43,933 nt of DNA from positions 1 to 43,933 of the forward strand of contig CAKZOU010000063.1 of NCBI GenBank assembly GCA_937138255.1, given 5' to 3'. Both the position numbers and the translations under genes were made by a program. Below, in pieces: positions 27,837-37,417 of the stretch. The first letter of the stretch is position 1, and the number at the start of each line of letters is the position of its first letter. The notes beneath the pieces were generated by a model that worked only from the letters and a program-made list of their open reading frames with translations, was not told the DNA's origin and did not search any database. Source of the stretch: an uncultured Paracoccaceae bacterium (GTDB taxonomy: Bacteria; Pseudomonadota; Alphaproteobacteria; Rhodobacterales; Rhodobacteraceae).

Positions 27837-30280
27837 CCCTTGATCCTTTCGCCTTTGGGGTCGTAGGGCGCCTTGAGCGCCACCTCGACCGGATAGCGCT
27901 TCCACGCGACCTCGACCTCCCAAGTGCCCGTGGCGAGCCAGTCGGCGGTCACGCCCGCCTTGCATTCGACATAGCCCATGCCGAGCGAGGCCCCGATCCG
28001 GTGACCGTAGGCTCCCGATGTGACCGACCCGACGATCACGCCATCGCGCAGGATCGGCTCTTGATGGTAGAGCATCGGCGCATCCGCCATCGGCAGGCGC
28101 AGCTGCACAATCCGCCGCCGCTGGGGGGCGGCCCTCTGCGCCATCAAAGCCTCACGGCCAATAAAGCCGCCCGGCTTGTCCATTGCCACGGCAAAGCCAA
28201 GGCCTGCGTCAAAGGGCGTATCTTCCTCGCCGATGTCGTGGCCCCAGTGGCGATAGCCCTTCTCCATCCTGAGCGAATTGATCGCGAAATAGCCGCCGTG
28301 GCCGAGGCCGAAACCTGCGCCCGCCTCGGTGATCTTGTCGAACACATGGGCGGCAAATTCGGCCGGCATCAGGATCTCATAGCCTTGCTCGCCCACATAG
28401 GTGATCCGCGTCAGCCGCACGCGGGCATAGCCGAGGTCGATCTCGCGGCTCGTGCCGAAGGGGAAGACCGCGTCGGAGAGGTCCTCTGGCGTGAGGGTCT
28501 GCAAGAGCGCCCGCGCCTTCGGCCCCATCAGCGCCAGCATCGGCAGGCCCGAGGTCATGTCGCGGGCAAAGCACTGGGCGCCTTCGGGGATGTGGCGGGT
28601 GAGCCAGGCGATATCGCGCCGCTGCGAGACGGCGATCGAGGTGACAAGGAACGAGGTCTCGCCAAGACGGATCACCGTCACATCCGCCTCGATCCCGCCC
28701 GCCTCGTTGAGCCATTGGGTATAGACCACCCTGCCCGGTTCCACGTCGATATCGTTGGCGCAGAGGCGGTTGAGAACGGCGCATGCATCGCGGCCATCGA
28801 CCGCGTATTTCACGAAACACGACAGATCGAAGAGCGTCGCATTCTCGGCGGTGTTGCGGCATTCGGCGGCGACGTTGTCGAACCAGCTTGCGCGCCCATA
28901 GGAATAGGCAATCTCCGGCGTATCGCCGGGCTTGGCGAAGAAACCGGGCCGCTCCCAACCCGCCGCCTCGGCCATCCAAGCGCCAGCAGCGATCAGGCGG
29001 TCATGAAACGGGCTGCGCCGCACGCCGCGGGCGGTGGCGAATTGGCGCGAGGGCCAGTGCATATCGAAGAGAAGGCCGAGGGTCTCGGTCGTCCGGTCGT
29101 GCAGATAACTTCGGTTGATCTGGAAACTCTGCATCCGCCGCACATCCACGTCGGCCAGCTCCATCGGCGGCTTGCGGTCGCGGATCCAGTCAGCCAGCGC
29201 CTTGCCGACCCCGCCCGAAGACAGAATGCCGATCGAGTTGAAGCCCGTAGCGCAGAAGAGGCCCGGCACTTCGGGGGTTTCGCCCAGAAGGTATCGGTCG
29301 TCGGGGGTGAAGCTCTCGGGGCCGTTGAAGAAAAGCTGGATGCCGGTCCGCTCCAGAACCGGCACACGGTGGGTCGCCTGTTCCAGATGCGGGGCGATGT
29401 GGTCGATATCCTCGGGCAGCGTGCCGAAGGCGAAATCCTCGGGGATGCCCTTGTGGCCCCAAGGCTTGGCATTGGGCTCGAAGAAGCCCACCAAAAGTTT
29501 GCCCGCGTCTTCCTTGTAATAGGTCCATTCGTCGCCAAGGAAGAGAACCGGCAGGTCTTTGGGCAGATCGGGGATCGGCTCGGTGACGCAGTAGAAATGC
29601 TCGGCGGCATGGAGCGGCAAGGCCACCCCCGCCGTCGCCGCCAGATCCCGCGACCAGAGGCCGCCGCAGATCACGACCGTTTCGGCATAGATCGGGCCTT
29701 CGTCGGTCATTACGCCTGTGGCCTTGCCGTTATCGACGAGGATCCGCGTCGCCGACTTGCCTTCGAAAATCTGCGCCCCGCCCATCCGCGCACCCTTGGC
29801 ATAGGCCATGGTCACATCGGCGGGGTTGACCTGCCCGTCTTGCGGAAACCAGAAACCCCCGACGATGCCGTCGAGGTTGATCGGCCCCCATCGCTCCTTG
29901 ATCTGGCCGGGGCTGACCGCCTCGACCGGCAGGCCGAAGTTGCGCCCCATCGAGGCACCGCGGGCGAGTTCCTCGTAGCGGGCGGCCGTGTTGGCGACCC
30001 TTAGAGAGCCGCGCCGCTTGAAGCCCGTGGCCTGTCCCGTTTCTTCCTCGAGAGTTCCAAACAGCTCGCCGGTGTATTTCGCCAGCTCCGTCATCCGCCG
30101 TGTCGCGCGGAGCTGCGTCACAAGGCCAGCGGCGTGCCATGTTGTGCCGCTGGTCAGCTGCTGCCGCTCCAAGAGGACCACATCCTTTATGCCGATCTTG
30201 GTCAGGTGATAGGCCACAGAACAACCCGCGACACCGCCGCCGACGATCACGACCTCCGCGCGGTCAGGCAATTTTGCCAT
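27833..30280 (-). CDS. FAD-dependent N-demethylase with GcvT domain (dimethylglycine/sarcosine dehydrogenase family)
   Basis: An 815-residue two-part protein. The N-terminal FAD domain (about 1-400) has G-G-G-V-A-G-C near 14-20 and T-T-W-H49-A-A-G, where His49 aligns with the covalent FAD attachment site of dimethylglycine dehydrogenase. The C-terminal half (about 430-815) is a GcvT-like folate-binding domain ending in the GCV_T_C barrel. These enzymes oxidise an N-methyl group and trap the formaldehyde as methylene-tetrahydrofolate. The exact amine is unknown. It starts four bases after the aldehyde dehydrogenase stop and overlaps the MDR gene. Confidence 0.9.
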   Translation of the reverse strand: MAKLPDRAEVVIVGGGVAGCSVAYHLTKIGIKDVVLLERQQLTSGTTWHAAGLVTQLRATRRMTELAKYTGELFGTLEEETGQATGFKRRGSLRVANTAARYEELARGASMGRNFGLPVEAVSPGQIKERWGPINLDGIVGGFWFPQDGQVNPADVTMAYAKGARMGGAQIFEGKSATRILVDNGKATGVMTDEGPIYAETVVICGGLWSRDLAATAGVALPLHAAEHFYCVTEPIPDLPKDLPVLFLGDEWTYYKEDAGKLLVGFFEPNAKPWGHKGIPEDFAFGTLPEDIDHIAPHLEQATHRVPVLERTGIQLFFNGPESFTPDDRYLLGETPEVPGLFCATGFNSIGILSSGGVGKALADWIRDRKPPMELADVDVRRMQSFQINRSYLHDRTTETLGLLFDMHWPSRQFATARGVRRSPFHDRLIAAGAWMAEAAGWERPGFFAKPGDTPEIAYSYGRASWFDNVAAECRNTAENATLFDLSCFVKYAVDGRDACAVLNRLCANDIDVEPGRVVYTQWLNEAGGIEADVTVIRLGETSFLVTSIAVSQRRDIAWLTRHIPEGAQCFARDMTSGLPMLALMGPKARALLQTLTPEDLSDAVFPFGTSREIDLGYARVRLTRITYVGEQGYEILMPAEFAAHVFDKITEAGAGFGLGHGGYFAINSLRMEKGYRHWGHDIGEEDTPFDAGLGFAVAMDKPGGFIGREALMAQRAAPQRRRIVQLRLPMADAPMLYHQEPILRDGVIVGSVTSGAYGHRIGASLGMGYVECKAGVTADWLATGTWEVEVAWKRYPVEVALKAPYDPKGERIKG

Positions 30281-30284
30281 TTTC

Positions 30285-31814
30285 TCAGCCCTTGGCCTTC
30301 ATCACCGCCTCATAGGTCTCGGCGTCAGGATAGGGGAACCACCAGAAATCCTGGCTCTCCGCCGCCGGGTCGAGCATCACGAACTTGGTGTTCTGAAACT
30401 GGGCGAGGCCCTCGGGGCCAAGTTGGCGGCCCGTGCCGGTGAGCTTGGTGCCGCCGAATGGCAGCGCGTCGTTGTCGAGAAGTGGGGCGTTGATCCACAG
30501 GATCCCCGACTGGATCTCGCGAACGGCGCGGAACTGTTCGTTGCTATCAAGGCTGTAGAGGCAGGCGCCGAGGCCATAGTCCGAGCGGTTGGCCAGCTCG
30601 ATCGCCTCGTCGAAGCTTTTCACCTTGCAGATCGGCGCAACCGGCCCGAAGGATTCGTTCTTGAGGATATCCATCCCCGGCTCGATCCCGGTGAGAACCG
30701 TCGGCTCCACAAACCAGCCCTTATTGAGTTCGGCCGGACGCGACCCGCCGGTGGCGATCTTGGCCCCCTGCGCCCGTGCCTCCGACATGAGCGCCTCAAA
30801 GCGGGTCCGCTGGCGCTCGGTCGCCATCGGGCCGATATCCACCTTCTGCAACCCGTTGCCGATCCGCAGCTTGCGGGTCTCGGCCACGAGCCGCTCGACG
30901 AACTCGTCGTGGATGGATTCGTGGACATAAAATCGCTCGGCAGAGGTGCAGACCTGACCACAGTTGAGATAGGCGGCGAAGGCCGCGCCGCGGGCGGCGA
31001 TATCCAAAGGCGCCGAAGGCATGACGATGAAGGGATCGTTGCCCGAAGCCTCGATCAGGCAGGGCTTGAAGGTCTCGGCGCAGGTCCGCGCCACCATCTG
31101 CCCGATCGGCACCGAACCGGTATAGGCGACCGCATGGGATTTCTTTGAGCCGACCAAATGCTGCGCCACGCGCGGCCCACCGGTGACCGTCTGCATCAGG
31201 CCGTCGGGAAGCCCGTCAAACAGCTCCATGAACTTCAGCGTCGTCAGGCTTGTCTGTTCGTGCGGCTTGACGATCACAGCGTTGCCAGCGGCGAGCGCCG
31301 CCGCCGCTTCCCAGCACATCAGCACAAGCGGATAGTTGAACGGCAGAATGATGACGACCGTGCCCAAGGGCTCTTTTACCGCGAAATGAAACTGCCCCGG
31401 AACGGTCGTGCCGGCGATCCGCCCGGCCTCGTGGCGGGCGATCTCGGCGTAATAGTCCATCGCGGTCGCGCACCACGACACCTCGTCGAGCGCTTCCTTG
31501 AAGGGCTTGCCCTCTTCGCGGGTCAGGCATTCGGCATAAATCGCCTTGTCGCGGCGCATGACGGCGGCGATCTCGTGCATCACCACGGCGCGCGAGCGCA
31601 TATCCATCGCGTTCCAGCTGCGCCCGGCATCCAACGCGATATCCAGCGCCTGTTCGACTTCAGCCTCGCTCGCGTCGGCGATTTCGCCGACACGTTCCTC
31701 GGTCGCCGGATCGACAACCGAGAAGTTTTCGGTGCTCTTGCTCGCGACATACTCGCCGCCAAGAAACAGCTTGCCGGACAGCCGATCGAACTCTTTCAAT
31801 GCAGACACAGTCAT
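30285..31814 (-). CDS. Aldehyde dehydrogenase
   Basis: A 509-residue NAD(P)-dependent aldehyde dehydrogenase. The motifs [18 protein letters not shown] (231-234), the base Glu255 in E-A-S-G-N-D-P, and the nucleophile Cys289 in N-C-G-Q-V-C-T are in place; N-E-S-F-G-P-V and W-I-N complete the pattern. E-A-S-G-N-D replaces the common E-L-G-G-K-D, as in some semialdehyde dehydrogenases. It is the first gene of the operon, opposite the XRE-cupin regulator. The start is uncertain: ATG 31814 is used, but GGAGG sits close to it, and GTG 31808 or ATG 31823 are alternatives. Confidence 0.92.
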   Translation of the reverse strand: MTVSALKEFDRLSGKLFLGGEYVASKSTENFSVVDPATEERVGEIADASEAEVEQALDIALDAGRSWNAMDMRSRAVVMHEIAAVMRRDKAIYAECLTREEGKPFKEALDEVSWCATAMDYYAEIARHEAGRIAGTTVPGQFHFAVKEPLGTVVIILPFNYPLVLMCWEAAAALAAGNAVIVKPHEQTSLTTLKFMELFDGLPDGLMQTVTGGPRVAQHLVGSKKSHAVAYTGSVPIGQMVARTCAETFKPCLIEASGNDPFIVMPSAPLDIAARGAAFAAYLNCGQVCTSAERFYVHESIHDEFVERLVAETRKLRIGNGLQKVDIGPMATERQRTRFEALMSEARAQGAKIATGGSRPAELNKGWFVEPTVLTGIEPGMDILKNESFGPVAPICKVKSFDEAIELANRSDYGLGACLYSLDSNEQFRAVREIQSGILWINAPLLDNDALPFGGTKLTGTGRQLGPEGLAQFQNTKFVMLDPAAESQDFWWFPYPDAETYEAVMKAKG

Positions 31815-31872
31815 ACCCTCCATCGCCAACACAGTTAGAATTTTTTAAAATCTTGGCATTGATTTTTTTACA

Positions 31873-31889
31873 TGGCAAGCTGCTTGCCA
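31873..31889. promoter_or_regulatory. Palindromic operator candidate between the ALDH operon and its regulator
   Basis: TGGCAAGCTGCTTGCCA is a perfect seven-base inverted repeat with a three-base centre. It lies in an A/T-rich 169-base gap. On the minus strand it overlaps TTGCCA, which with CAAGAT 17 bases on makes a possible promoter for the catabolic operon. It is the best site for the adjacent XRE-cupin regulator. Confidence 0.55.
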
Positions 31890-31983
31890 GCTGCATATTC
31901 ACAGATTGTCAGCAATGGTTCGTTGCATCGCGGGCGCTTTCCGCCCAGACTTTTTCTATGACTACCTTTTGATTACGGAGTTC

Positions 31984-32607
31984 ATGTTGACCGAAGCTAA
32001 GACCCCCAGGAAAGACGGATCGAAGACGTCGCGCGAGGAACGTTCGCGACAGGAGGCGAGCGATCTTGCGGTTGGCGCCCGTCTCAAAGCCCTCCGAGAA
32101 AAGCTTGGACTATCGCAACGCGAATTGGCCAAACGGGCCGGTGTTACCAACACGACAATCTCGCTCATCGAGCAGGAGGCTCACGCGCCGTCCCTCGCAT
32201 CGCTCCATCGCATCCTTTCGGCGGTCTCGATCTCGATGGCGGATTTCTTCGCCCTGCCCGCGTCTCAACAGAATGTCATCTTCAACTCGGCGTCCGACAT
32301 GATGGTGGTCTCGCGCGGCGCGGCCGACCTGCGCGTTTTGGCTCCAGAACGGCGCGACAAGGCTCTGCAGATGTTTCTCGAGCGTTATGAGCCGGGCGCC
32401 GGAACGGGTGATGCGCCAATCTCTCATGAAGGCGAGACGGCCGTCGTTGTGATCCGAGGCACGGTTGAGGTGACCGTGGGTGAAAAAACCCATCGGATCA
32501 GGGCCGGCGGTGGGTATCAATTGATCGGCCGGCAGCCTTACAGCCTCACAAACATTGGCAATGTGACTGCCGTAGTCGCCTGCGCCTGCACGCCACCAAT
32601 GATCTAG
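31984..32607 (+). CDS. XRE-family regulator with cupin sensor domain
   Basis: A 207-residue regulator: a charged N-terminal tail (1-25), an XRE helix-turn-helix (about 30-85, with L-S-Q-R-E-L-A-K-R-A-G-V-T-N-T-T-I-S), and a C-terminal cupin (about 125-207, including H-E-G-E-T-A-V-V-V-I-R-G-T-V-E-V). PuuR-like members of this group respond to amines or amino acids. The ATG at 31984 follows GGAG; the frame to 31906 runs through the promoter region. It is divergent from the catabolic operon, and the deacetylase gene follows after 20 bases, so it probably controls both. Confidence 0.88.
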   Translation: MLTEAKTPRKDGSKTSREERSRQEASDLAVGARLKALREKLGLSQRELAKRAGVTNTTISLIEQEAHAPSLASLHRILSAVSISMADFFALPASQQNVIFNSASDMMVVSRGAADLRVLAPERRDKALQMFLERYEPGAGTGDAPISHEGETAVVVIRGTVEVTVGEKTHRIRAGGGYQLIGRQPYSLTNIGNVTAVVACACTPPMI

Positions 32608-32627
32608 CTCAGACAGCCGGAGTCCCT

Positions 32628-33659
32628 ATGAAAACTGTCTATTCAGACAAGCACCTCGGCCATTCCGGCCACAACGAGCTCAGCGGCGGCCGCATCCTGC
32701 CTTCGTTCGAGTTGCCTTCACGGGCCGAGTATATCGTGACGCGGGTGCGCGAGCGGGGTTTGGGCGAGGTTTTGCCGCCGGTTGAACATGACCTGAGCAC
32801 TGCTTCCAAGGTGCACGACCCGGCCTATCTCGCCTACTTGCCGACCGCATGGGAGCGTTGGCTTGCCGAAGGCAACTCCGGCCCTGCCCTGCCTTCCTCA
32901 TGGCCCGCCAAGGGGCTGCGGCGTGATCTGGTGCCAACCTCGGCCACCGGCCTTCTTGGCCATTATTCGATCGACGCCTCAGCCTCATTCGTCGAAGGCA
33001 CATGGGCGGCGGTCAAGGCGGCGCATGATTGCGCCTTGACCGCAGCGGGCCTTGTCGCGGCTGGCGAACGCGCCGCTTTTGCCCTCTGCCGCCCGCCGGG
33101 GCACCATGCAGGGACCGATTTCATGGGCGGCTACTGTTTCATCAACAACGCCGCCGTGGCCGCGCAATCCTTCCTTGATGGCGGCGCCAAGCGGGTCGCC
33201 ATTCTCGATGTCGATTACCACCACGGCAACGGCACGCAGCAGATCTTCTACGAACGCAGCGATGTGATGGTCGTCAACCTTCACGCCGATCCGCGCGAGG
33301 AATACCCCTATTTTCTCGGCGCAGCCGAAGAGACGGGCGCGGGCGCGGGCCTCGGCTTCAACCACAACTACCCGATGCCCCTTGGCACCGCATGGGCCGG
33401 TTGGTCGGCCTCGCTTGAGGACGGCTGCCGGAAGATCACCGCCTATGATCCCGATGTGGTTGTGATTTCTCTCGGCGTCGATACCTTCGAGAAAGATCCG
33501 ATCAGCGGTTTCAAACTGAAAACCGAGGATTATCCCAAGATCGGCCGGCGCATCGCCGCCCTCGGCAAGCCTACGCTTTTCGTCATGGAAGGCGGCTATG
33601 CGGTCGAAGAGATTGCGATCAATACCGTGGGTGTTCTGGAAGGGTTTGAAGAAGCCTAG
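32628..33659 (+). CDS. Histone-deacetylase-fold amidohydrolase (acetylpolyamine deacetylase-like)
   Basis: A 343-residue arginase/deacetylase-fold protein with the R-P-P-G-H-H-A-G motif (His159, His160), the zinc ligands in D-V-D-Y-H-H-G-N-G-T (Asp196, His198), a later L-G-V-D-T-F-E-K-D-P, and the E-G-G-Y tyrosine loop near the end. The Y-x-D-K-H start and the insertions match bacterial acetylpolyamine amidohydrolases, which remove acetyl groups from acetylated putrescine, cadaverine or spermidine. It follows the XRE-cupin gene by 20 bases and probably shares its transcript. Its stop shares CTAG with the gamma-glutamyltransferase stop on the other strand. Confidence 0.88.
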   Translation: MKTVYSDKHLGHSGHNELSGGRILPSFELPSRAEYIVTRVRERGLGEVLPPVEHDLSTASKVHDPAYLAYLPTAWERWLAEGNSGPALPSSWPAKGLRRDLVPTSATGLLGHYSIDASASFVEGTWAAVKAAHDCALTAAGLVAAGERAAFALCRPPGHHAGTDFMGGYCFINNAAVAAQSFLDGGAKRVAILDVDYHHGNGTQQIFYERSDVMVVNLHADPREEYPYFLGAAEETGAGAGLGFNHNYPMPLGTAWAGWSASLEDGCRKITAYDPDVVVISLGVDTFEKDPISGFKLKTEDYPKIGRRIAALGKPTLFVMEGGYAVEEIAINTVGVLEGFEEA

Positions 33660-35233
33660 TAGCCCAAGGCACAGCCATCCTTGCGCGGATCGGAGCCACC
33701 GATCAGCACTCCGTCCTCTCCCATGATGATCGCCTGCGCGCCGCCGAGCGGTTCGACCACTTCGCTAACGTTGTGGCCAAGATCGGCCAGCCTCTGCGCG
33801 ACCTTGGGATCATAGCCCCGCTCGATGCTCAGCTTGCCATCCATGCTGAACCCGCGAGGCGCATCAATCGCGGCCTGAATGTCCATGCCGAAATCCTTGA
33901 GGTTCGACAGAAGCCGCACATGGCCGGTGGGTTGGTAGCTTCCGCCCATCACGCCGAAGGGCATCTCGATACGGCCATTCGTGGCGAGCATCCCCGGAAT
34001 GATCGTGTGCATCGGCCGTTGGCCACCCGTGGCTTCGTTGGGATGCCCCTCCTCGAGGGTGAAACCCGAGCCGCGGTTCTGGAAGTTGATACCGAACTTG
34101 TCGGAAGCCAACCCCGCGCCGAAGCCGTGATAGATGGAATAGATCAGCGAGACAGCCATCCGGTCGCGGTCGACCACCGTCACATAGACGGTCTCCTTAT
34201 GCAGCGCCTCGGTCGCGGCCTTGGGCGAAGGCATGGCGCGCTTGAGGTCGATCAGCGCGGCGAGTTTGGCCGCTGTCTCGTCGGCGATCATGTGATCGAG
34301 GCGCTTGGTGCGGTCGGGATCGGCGATAAACCGGTCGCGGGCATCGTAGGCGAGCTTGGAGGCCTCGGCCTCGAGGTGCAGCCGCTCGGCGCCAAAGGGA
34401 TCGAGCGCCGCCACATCGAAATGCGACAGGATCTTCGCCAAGAGGATCGCCGTGGCTCCCTGCCCGTTCGGCCGGTGCTCGATCAGCTCGGTGCCGCGGT
34501 AGAGGCCCGAGACAGGCTCGCCCCAGGTCGCTTCGGTTGCCGCGAAATCGTCGAGCGTATGGGTGCCACCCAAGGCGCGCAGCGAGGCCACCATGTCTTC
34601 GGCCACTTCGCCTTCATAGAAACCGGCGCGGCCCTCATTCGCCACCCGCCGCAGCACCTCGGCCATGCCGGTGTGGCGGAAGACCTGCCCCACCTGCGGG
34701 ATCTTGCCGTCGATCATGAACCAGTCGCGCGCAGCCCCTTTGAGAACGCCGCCATCCTCGTTCCAGTCAAAGACCACCCGCGGCGCGACCGGCACGCCCT
34801 CGTCGGCATAGCGGATTGCCGGGGCGAGGATTTCCGCAAGCGACAGCTTGCCGAACCGTTCCGAGAGGCGGCAGAAGGCATCCATCGCGCCGGGAACGGT
34901 CACCGGCTCGATCCCCGTCACCGGCATCTTCGACAGCCCCCGCGCCCGCAAATCGGCCGCCTTGAGCCCCATCGGCGCGCGTCCCGAGCCATTGAGCGCC
35001 GTGACCTTTTCCGTCCCTGCCGGTTTCACCAAGACGAAACAGTCGCCCCCAATCCCCGTCATCTGCGGCTCGCACACGCCAAGAAGGATCGCCGCCGCGA
35101 TGGCTGCGTCCACCGCGTTGCCGCCTGATTTCAGGATCTCGACCGCCACCTGCGAGGCCAAGGGATGCGAGGTCGCGCACATTCCGTTTGCGGCATAAAC
35201 GGCCGAGCGGCCGGGCTTTTGAAAATCCCGCAT
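33656..35233 (-). CDS. Gamma-glutamyltransferase family protein
   Basis: A 525-residue protein of the N-terminal-nucleophile gamma-glutamyltransferase family. G-N-A-V-D-A-A-I-A, T-G-I-G-G-D, the candidate autoprocessing/nucleophile Thr348 (K-E-T-V-Y-V-T-V-V-D) and the G-x-x-Q-R-P-M-H-T segment are present. No clear signal peptide is seen, so it may act in the cytoplasm; related cytoplasmic members process gamma-glutamyl or other amides rather than glutathione. The ATG at 35233 fits the family; the ribosome site is weak (AGAAAG). Its 3' end overlaps the deacetylase gene. Context suggests gamma-glutamylated amines, which is inference. Confidence 0.85.
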   Translation of the reverse strand: MRDFQKPGRSAVYAANGMCATSHPLASQVAVEILKSGGNAVDAAIAAAILLGVCEPQMTGIGGDCFVLVKPAGTEKVTALNGSGRAPMGLKAADLRARGLSKMPVTGIEPVTVPGAMDAFCRLSERFGKLSLAEILAPAIRYADEGVPVAPRVVFDWNEDGGVLKGAARDWFMIDGKIPQVGQVFRHTGMAEVLRRVANEGRAGFYEGEVAEDMVASLRALGGTHTLDDFAATEATWGEPVSGLYRGTELIEHRPNGQGATAILLAKILSHFDVAALDPFGAERLHLEAEASKLAYDARDRFIADPDRTKRLDHMIADETAAKLAALIDLKRAMPSPKAATEALHKETVYVTVVDRDRMAVSLIYSIYHGFGAGLASDKFGINFQNRGSGFTLEEGHPNEATGGQRPMHTIIPGMLATNGRIEMPFGVMGGSYQPTGHVRLLSNLKDFGMDIQAAIDAPRGFSMDGKLSIERGYDPKVAQRLADLGHNVSEVVEPLGGAQAIIMGEDGVLIGGSDPRKDGCALGY

Positions 35234-35335
35234 GTCTGATTGCTTTCTGTTTGGCCCGCATTTCGTGAAGGCATTGATATACAGCCCAACTTCCTTGGTC
35301 CATCGCTTCAAGACCGTTGCGGCGGAATGACCGGG

Positions 35336-37246
35336 TTAGATTGAAACGCGGGCGCCAATCTCCACCACACGATCCCTCGGCAGATAGAAATAGTCGATCG
35401 GATCAGCGGCCATGCGCGTCAGTATGACGTAGAGCCTGTCAAGGAAGGAACCCGGCCCCTTGCCGCTGCCCACAACTGTCCGGCGCCGACCGAGGAAGAA
35501 GCTCGTCATCATCACATCAAACTTGAGCCCATGGCGGCGACAGACCGGCAGGGCCCGGCTGACGTTGGGGCTTTCCATGAAGCCAAACCGCAGGGTCAGG
35601 CTCTCGAAACCCGGACCGAGCGACAGATATTGGCACCGCTCCTCCTCGGGCAGGTAGGGGCGGTTGGCAATGTCCACCCGCAAAAGCACGTTGCGCTCGT
35701 GCAGCACCTTGTTGTGCTTGAGGTTGTGCAGAAGTGCCGGCGGCACAGTGGCAGGGTCCGAGGTCATGAAGATGGCAATCCCCGGCACACGGGCCACCGA
35801 ACTATGCGCCATCGAGCCGATGAAACTGTCGAGGCCCACGTTGAGGTTGTGGGCGCTCTCCGAGGTCTTGCGCGCCCCGCGCACCCAGGCACCCATGGCA
35901 ATCATGGCAAAGGCGGCGATGACCAGCGGAACGTAGCCGCCGTCCAGAACCTTGAAGAGGTTCGAGACGATGAAGGCCAGTTCGATCCCCGCCACCGGCA
36001 CCACTAGCGATGTAGCCGCAAAACGCGACACGCCCCGCACCTGAACCAGGTAGATCCAGCCAAGGCTCGTGGTGATGATCATCGAACAACTGACCGCGAT
36101 GCCATAGGCCGAGGCGAGGTTCGAGGAGGAGCCGAAGCTGTCCATCAGGAGGATCACGCCGACCATCAGGATAGCGTTGAGCGCGGGGATGTAGATCTGG
36201 CCCTCATGTTCGCCCGAAGTGTGTAGCACCAGAAGCCGGGGCAGGAAGCCCAGTTGAAGCGCCTGACGGGTGAGCGAAAATGCCCCGGTTATCACCGCCT
36301 GAGCAGCAATGATGGTGGCCAGCGTGGCAAGAGCCACGAGCGCGGGTCGCAGACTTTCGGACACCAGTATGAAGAAAGGATTGGCCGCGGCCGCGGGGTC
36401 GGTAAGCACGAGCGCACCCTGTCCGAGATAATTCAGGACGAGCGATGGCAAGACGAACAGGTTCCATGCAAGCCGGATCGGCGCCCGGCCGAAATGGCCG
36501 AGATCGGCGTAGAGGGCCTCGGCGCCCGTCACGGCGAGGAACACACCCGAAAGCACGATGAGGCCGATTCCACCATGTTCAAGCAGGAAACCGATCCCCC
36601 AGTGCGGCGAGAGCGCATAAAGCATGTCGGGGGCATCCAAGAGCGCCTTCAGGCCCGTCCCGGCAAGGGTCAGGAACCAGATCGCCATCACCGGACCGAA
36701 TACGAAAGAGATCCGCCCCGTTCCCCAGCGCTGCGACAGGAACAGCGCCACGAGAACAGCCATCGCCACCGGCAGGACATAGGGGTCAAACCCCGGCACG
36801 ATGAACTCCATGCCCTCGACCGCCGCCAGAACCGAGATCGCCGGCGTCAGGATCGCATCCCCGAAGAAGAACGACGCGCCCGCGATTCCAAGCGCGATCA
36901 GAAGCGGCGTGCGTTTGCGCGACACCCTGACGATCCGGGCAAAGAGCGCCAGATCGCCGCCCTCCCCGAGGTTGTCGGCATTGAGCAGAAAGACCACGTA
37001 TTTCAGCGTCACGATGATCATCAGTGTCCAGATCAGCAATGACACAATGCCGATGATTTCGGCCTCGGTGATGCCGTCGCCGGAGACGGCCCGCAGGGTC
37101 TCGCGGAAGGCATAGAGCGGGCTGGTGCCGATATCGCCATAGACGACACCGAGCGCGCCGAGCGTGAGAGCAGACAGACGCGCAGGCGATTGCGCCGAAG
37201 GCGCAGAGGCCCCGTTACTGGGCCCGGAAACGATCAAAGGTGACAT
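35336..37246 (-). CDS. kup: Kup potassium uptake permease
   Basis: A 636-residue low-affinity K+:H+ symporter of normal Kup length. About twelve membrane helices occupy residues 25-430, starting with L-G-A-L-G-V-V-Y-G-D-I-G-T-S-P-L-Y-A, then G-D-A-I-L-T-P-A-I-S-V-L-A-A-V-E-G; a soluble C-terminal domain of about 200 residues follows. It lies 102 bases before the gamma-glutamyltransferase gene on the same strand and may be a separate unit. There is no sign of damage. The link to the catabolic genes is positional only, though K+ and osmolyte uptake are both osmotic responses. Confidence 0.95.
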   Translation of the reverse strand: MSPLIVSGPSNGASAPSAQSPARLSALTLGALGVVYGDIGTSPLYAFRETLRAVSGDGITEAEIIGIVSLLIWTLMIIVTLKYVVFLLNADNLGEGGDLALFARIVRVSRKRTPLLIALGIAGASFFFGDAILTPAISVLAAVEGMEFIVPGFDPYVLPVAMAVLVALFLSQRWGTGRISFVFGPVMAIWFLTLAGTGLKALLDAPDMLYALSPHWGIGFLLEHGGIGLIVLSGVFLAVTGAEALYADLGHFGRAPIRLAWNLFVLPSLVLNYLGQGALVLTDPAAAANPFFILVSESLRPALVALATLATIIAAQAVITGAFSLTRQALQLGFLPRLLVLHTSGEHEGQIYIPALNAILMVGVILLMDSFGSSSNLASAYGIAVSCSMIITTSLGWIYLVQVRGVSRFAATSLVVPVAGIELAFIVSNLFKVLDGGYVPLVIAAFAMIAMGAWVRGARKTSESAHNLNVGLDSFIGSMAHSSVARVPGIAIFMTSDPATVPPALLHNLKHNKVLHERNVLLRVDIANRPYLPEEERCQYLSLGPGFESLTLRFGFMESPNVSRALPVCRRHGLKFDVMMTSFFLGRRRTVVGSGKGPGSFLDRLYVILTRMAADPIDYFYLPRDRVVEIGARVSI

Positions 37247-37417
37247 GAGGAATGTTCAGAGCGAAACGGCGTTGGCAGCGCCGCACATCGTCGTCCCGTT
37301 AACAATGCGCGGCTGGGCGCATCATCCATGCCGCCCCCGTGCCCGACTCAGGCCCACGCGGCGACGTGGCACAGATACTCCTGTCTCGGGCCGCCTACCA
37401 GTGGCTGTTTTGGCGCT

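Noticed and set aside
28001-30004. Plus-strand open frame of 667 codons opposite the FAD/GcvT gene
   Set aside because: Antisense shadow; the real gene has intact FAD and GcvT motifs and coupled neighbours.
31843-31860. Second iron-type palindrome (TTAGAATTTTTTAAA) near the ALDH start
   Set aside because: Only the first half-site matches TTAGAA-N3-TTCTAA; the second half differs, and the stretch is simply A/T-rich.
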